Part shown: positions 7,594 through 10,388 of the stretch, one piece after another
How the letters are laid out: each line of letters starts with the position of its first letter
Position numbering within the stretch: the first letter of the stretch is position 1
Assembly: GCA_004151065.3 (NCBI GenBank)
Contig: NWUY0300000896.1
Coordinates: forward strand, 24,339 to 34,726
DNA: 10,388 bases
Direction: 5' to 3'
Source of the DNA: Larix sibirica
Lineage: Eukaryota > Streptophyta > Pinopsida > Pinales > Pinaceae
Notes under the pieces: generated by a model
Seen by the model: the letters and a program-made list of their open reading frames with translations, nothing else
Told to the model about the DNA's origin: nothing
Database searches by the model: none
Made by a program: the position numbers and the translations under genes

Positions 7594-8087
7594 CCATTGA
7601 CCTCATTATTTCCACATTCTGTCAAATCTACTCTACCTACAGAAAGTATAATTACCCATTACCGATATGAGGATAACTCATATTTAGAAAGGAGGTGGTG
7701 CATGGCTTAAGAGAAGGCCTTCAACCCATGTAAAGTAATCATTGCATATCATATTCAAAATGGGAAAATGACAATCTAAGATGGCAAAGAAGGAGCATGA
7801 AAAAGCATAATTAAGCACGAGCTACATATCTCCCCATGATTTCCATGTCAATCAAAAATATAGCAGGGGGAATAATGGAGTAATAAGGCAGAGGCAGAAT
7901 GAAAACAAGTGAAAAAGTTTGACCTGCATTCATTTAAATACAATGACTATAGTGGAGAACAGAAGCAACAAAGAGGAAGCAGGGGCGAATTTAGATGACA
8001 AGCCAGTTCTCGACTCAATAACGACGCAAGTAAGTTCATTCAGTCCTTCATCTTGTTCATATCATGTTCATATATTCAGTAGATTTT
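7594..8087 (+). repeat. Non-coding LTR/leader-like region, copy B
   Basis: Equivalent of 1287-1773, with no supported coding frame. It retains the purine tracts AGAAAGGAGG (7686-7695) and AGGGGGAATAATGGAG (7865-7880), the TATA-like TTTAAATACA (7933-7942) and GTAAGT (8030-8035). The length differs from copy A by 7 bp, with non-triplet indels, unlike the Gln-rich frame next to it. Possible TG starts equivalent to copy A are at 7699 and near 7876; a possible CA end is at 8077-8078. No primer-binding site is seen before the next reading frame at 8094. Confidence 0.55.
7933..7942 (+). promoter_or_regulatory. TATA-like box in LTR region, copy B
   Basis: TTTAAATACA matches the position of the copy A element and lies about 160 bp before the reading frame that starts at 8094. 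If the LTR promoter is real, this copy would drive the downstream gene in place of gag. The evidence is positional and weak on its own. Confidence 0.35.
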
Positions 8088-8093
8088 AAGACA

Positions 8094-10388
8094 ATGACTA
8101 TTGAGTTTAAGAAAAGTGAGCTGGAGGATCATTCCCCCATTTATGATAAACCGTAGGTAATGACTATCCTTCGCACTACAGGTTGGATGCCCTTCATCAC
8201 CGATTTAAAGGGATATGACTTGATTGTGGCCCTCAAATTTGCTAAGAACCTCAAGCATTTTAAGGAAGAGGAATATGTGACGAGGGTTAAGGGGTTGTGC
8301 ATTCGCCTGAATGAAGAAATAATAGCGGCATACATGGGCATTACTCAAGGTTTACATTGGGGTAAATATGATAGAGAAAGCAACATAAAGGCAAAGAAGA
8401 ACTTCTTTGTAGAAGGAGAATGGTATGAGGAAGATAAAAATGGGGTAAGAATGGAAACTATGCCGAAACCATGGGATGAAGTCGAAGCTGTCATCCTCAA
8501 GTACATCACCTGTACTGGGAGACTTAGTTACATACCCACATTTCATTTCTGAATACTAGATCTCTTGAGGAACAGAGGGCATATTAAACCCAACAAAAAC
8601 ATCAATATTCCTTTTTACTTATTACAGTCTATATGGGAGATGAGTTGGAAGGTGGTAGAAGGGGAAGAGGATGCCATGGCACATCATGGGCTAATTAAGA
8701 TGATCATCTGCGAGGAATTTTCATCCCAGGTCCCTGAAATCTTCTAGGAAAAGTTCATACATATCTCCATGGATGATGTGCAAATAATGAGGGGAATCCC
8801 ATTTTCGACCTCAACTCCCAGTACAGGAAGAAAAGAGAAGAAGGCATCCACTCAAGCAGGGGCTAAAAGGAAAATTGACTTGGAAATAGATGACAATGAA
8901 ATTGTGGCCAATACCCTGGTGAAAATAAAGCATTCCAGAGACGTTTTTTCTCAGAAGCCACCAGCATCGTCCTCTAGGGCATATGAATTTAGAGGGCAGA
9001 GCAGGAGACTTAAAAAGGAAGCAAAAATCAGAGGAGAGAAAGAGAGAGAAGAGGAAGAAGCAAAGATCATTAAAGAAAATGATACAGAGGAAGAGGACGA
9101 AGATAAAGAGGAGTCAAGCAAATCACCCCTGGATCAACAAGAATCTGAGTATTTTGAAATGAGACAACGAGATCCATTTTTTCCAATAGAAGAGGAGATG
9201 TCACTCAAAGGCAACTCATTACAGGAAGAAGAGACGCAGAACAAAGCATATTCCCGTCTATCTGATGGATTATCTGAATTGTCGAGGGTTAATAAAGAGT
9301 TGGCAGCACTAAATCTTGCAGCACAATACCCTATAAATACCAGTATAAGTAGAAAATTTGTGGCATCGATAGAACCTCCCATCATCCATGAGAAAATCCA
9401 AATTTAAAAAAGGAAACATGTCCACCAGCAGAAGCATTTGGAACAACAAAACCAAGTACTACAGGAAGAATTGGGAAAATCTCAAGAAAGGTTGGCAGAG
9501 AAAGACCAACACATCCTAAAACTGGAAACTACCTTGGATACCACTGCTAAACTTTATGAAGAAATCGTTGGTTATAGACCCCTGTCCAGGATTTATCTTG
9601 TGTATCTTAGAGAAAAGTGGTGATGATTCCAACTGCATAGGTTGAAAAATAATTTACCATTGGAAGTATCCACCCCAAAATATTTTGTGGACACTTCGCT
9701 AAACAACACTGAACCATACTATGTGAATTATTCCTCCATAACTTGGTCGTGCCCCATTCATCTAGCTGGTCACCAAACCCATACGTTGGTGATTTCCAAC
9801 TAAGACCACTTTGTTCTTGGATGAACCATGAATCGAAAGAGCACAGGATGTTCATCTATATCAGTCAGAGGAATGGGTGAATGCATTATGGGTTAGAGCA
9901 GAAGCTTCTCATCCTGAAAAAGTGATCCAAGATCATGATACTATAACCGTCGATGAGGACTTAATTCCTATCCTCGAGCAAAAGCAATGGGAAGCTATTG
10001 ATCACTGTGACAAAACCATTCAGAGCACCCTTGAGGATATAGAAGAATCCATACGGGATAGATGGAAAACAATTTCAAGAGATTTGAAAAAGAGAGAGCC
10101 ACATTCCCCCCATAGATTGGATGTTTCTCTAGTCAAGGAAAACATGTACAGATAATCTTTTCTAAAGAATAAGCTCAAATGGATTGGAATGAATTTGAAT
10201 CTGTCATTCTTCCTTCCCCTGATTATCAGGGAAAGCATTGATGAGGAAGAATAAAGGAGGGCTTGGGCCAAAGAAGAATAGATTCAAGGATACTATCAGC
10301 AGATAGGGGCACCTAGGATCGTTGCATGGGATATCAGAGAGGTTGTTGAACAATAGGGAATCCCACTAGGCCAAGGGGATAGGTTACA
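8094..10388 (+). pseudogene. Large plant transposon-associated protein, unknown function (broken, partial)
   Basis: A single ancestral frame runs from ATG 8094, seven bases after the end of the LTR-like repeat, to the window edge, over 760 codons. Residues about 23-210 begin with TTGWMPFITDLKGYDL, include VKGLCIRLNEEIIAAYMGIT, and end near YLLQSIW and HHGLIKMII. This pattern resembles the putative plant transposon protein domain found in repeat-borne ORFs of plants, conifers included. Residues about 255-350 are Lys/Arg- and Glu-rich, with a possible nuclear signal (AKRKIDLE). Coiled coils follow near 9290-9330 and 9438-9580, then a segment with TPKYFVDTSLNNTEPYYVN and later EWVNALWVRAEA. Stops lie at 8154, 8550, 8745, 9405, 9621 and 9624 in the first frame. 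A frameshift near 9815 moves to a frame with stops at 9823-9825 (TGA) and 10153-10155, and the frame changes again after 10155. There is no RT, RNase H or integrase signature. The function is unknown and the domain match is from memory. Confidence 0.65.
10156..10388 (+). pseudogene. Continuation of the unknown protein in shifted frames
   Basis: After TAA 10153-10155, plausible coding sense continues: one frame gives AQMDWNEFESVILPSPDYQG (about 10171-10230). After a further shift, another gives DEEE, then RRAWAKEE and GYYQQIGAPRIVAWDIREVV, with TAA and TAG interruptions, up to the window end. Amino-acid composition matches the upstream charged, helical part, so I treat it as the same gene. The 3' end, and any 3' LTR, lie outside the window. 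Confidence 0.4.

Larger units (their letters stand above)
1..8087 (+). mobile_element. Decayed Ty3/gypsy LTR retrotransposon, tandem-like arrangement
   Basis: One complete gag-pol (1793-7033) is preceded by the 3' part of a second copy (integrase tail to LTR-like region, 1-1773) and followed by its own equivalent segment (6303-8087). The domain order gag, zinc knuckle, protease, RT, RNase H, integrase is diagnostic of Ty3/gypsy; copia has integrase before RT. No chromodomain follows the integrase, and the RT wording matches the plant Athila/Tat-like non-chromovirus branch. The layout fits two elements sharing one LTR, a known product of unequal LTR recombination. The left end lies outside the window, so the first element is partial. 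All coding parts are pseudogenised. The element type is near certain; exact LTR ends, target-site duplication and lineage are not resolved. Confidence 0.9.
6303..8087 (+). repeat. Long direct repeat, copy B (integrase tail to LTR/leader)
   Basis: This is the counterpart of 1-1773, starting inside the integrase DQGTQF block and ending in TTTT at 8084-8087. It has the same internal order and similar spacing throughout. After 8087 the sequence is unrelated to gag. The start coordinate is set only by the window edge cutting copy A, so the true repeat may begin anywhere further left in pol. Confidence 0.95.

Noticed and set aside
9607-10271. Minus-strand frames across the second gene (for example 9607-9855 and 10020-10271)
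   Set aside because: The plus strand shows continuous coding sense with matching composition through both; the minus-strand frames have no recognisable features.

Overview
This is eukaryotic, almost certainly seed-plant, DNA. It is an A/T-rich repeat region made of decayed Ty3/gypsy (Metaviridae) LTR-retrotransposon sequence on the + strand, joined to a second, unrelated-looking broken gene. The gag wording, the protease with DLGAA, the RT block with PISDSEWASPLVIVP and the integrase tail without a chromodomain fit the plant non-chromovirus (Athila/Tat-like, OTA) branch. From memory of similar repeats, and because the final gene resembles repeat-borne proteins common in conifer genomes, I infer a gymnosperm. 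That is inference, not proof. No intact host gene, tRNA or rRNA is visible.

Layout: bases 1-1773 are the tail of a first element. They hold the integrase C-terminal half (frameshifted), an A-rich spacer, a Gln/Lys-rich open frame built on 24-bp repeats, then a non-coding stretch with promoter-like and LTR-like signals. Bases 1793-7033 are one complete but dead gag-pol in the order gag, zinc knuckles, protease, RT, RNase H, integrase. It is broken by at least five frameshifts and more than twenty in-frame stops. Bases 6303-8087 then repeat the whole of 1-1773 at roughly nine in ten identity. The arrangement is therefore tail-LTR-gag-pol-tail-LTR with a period of about 6.3 kb, as expected when tandem copies share an LTR.

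Immediately after the second copy of the repeat, where gag starts after the first copy, a different long reading frame begins (8094) and runs to the window edge. It has an N-terminal half resembling plant transposon-associated domain proteins, an acidic/basic low-complexity middle, coiled coils and a further helical region. It is also broken by stops and frameshifts. One LTR/leader type thus precedes two different coding cargoes. The simplest reading is an autonomous gag-pol element next to a non-autonomous relative that uses the same LTR but carries another gene.

Nothing here can function now as a transposon: RT, RNase H and integrase each carry a changed catalytic or structural position in addition to the stops. 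The features that look most worth following are the shared leader with two cargoes, the conserved Gln-rich frame after integrase, and the absence of a recognisable primer-binding site. LTR ends could not be fixed by eye.
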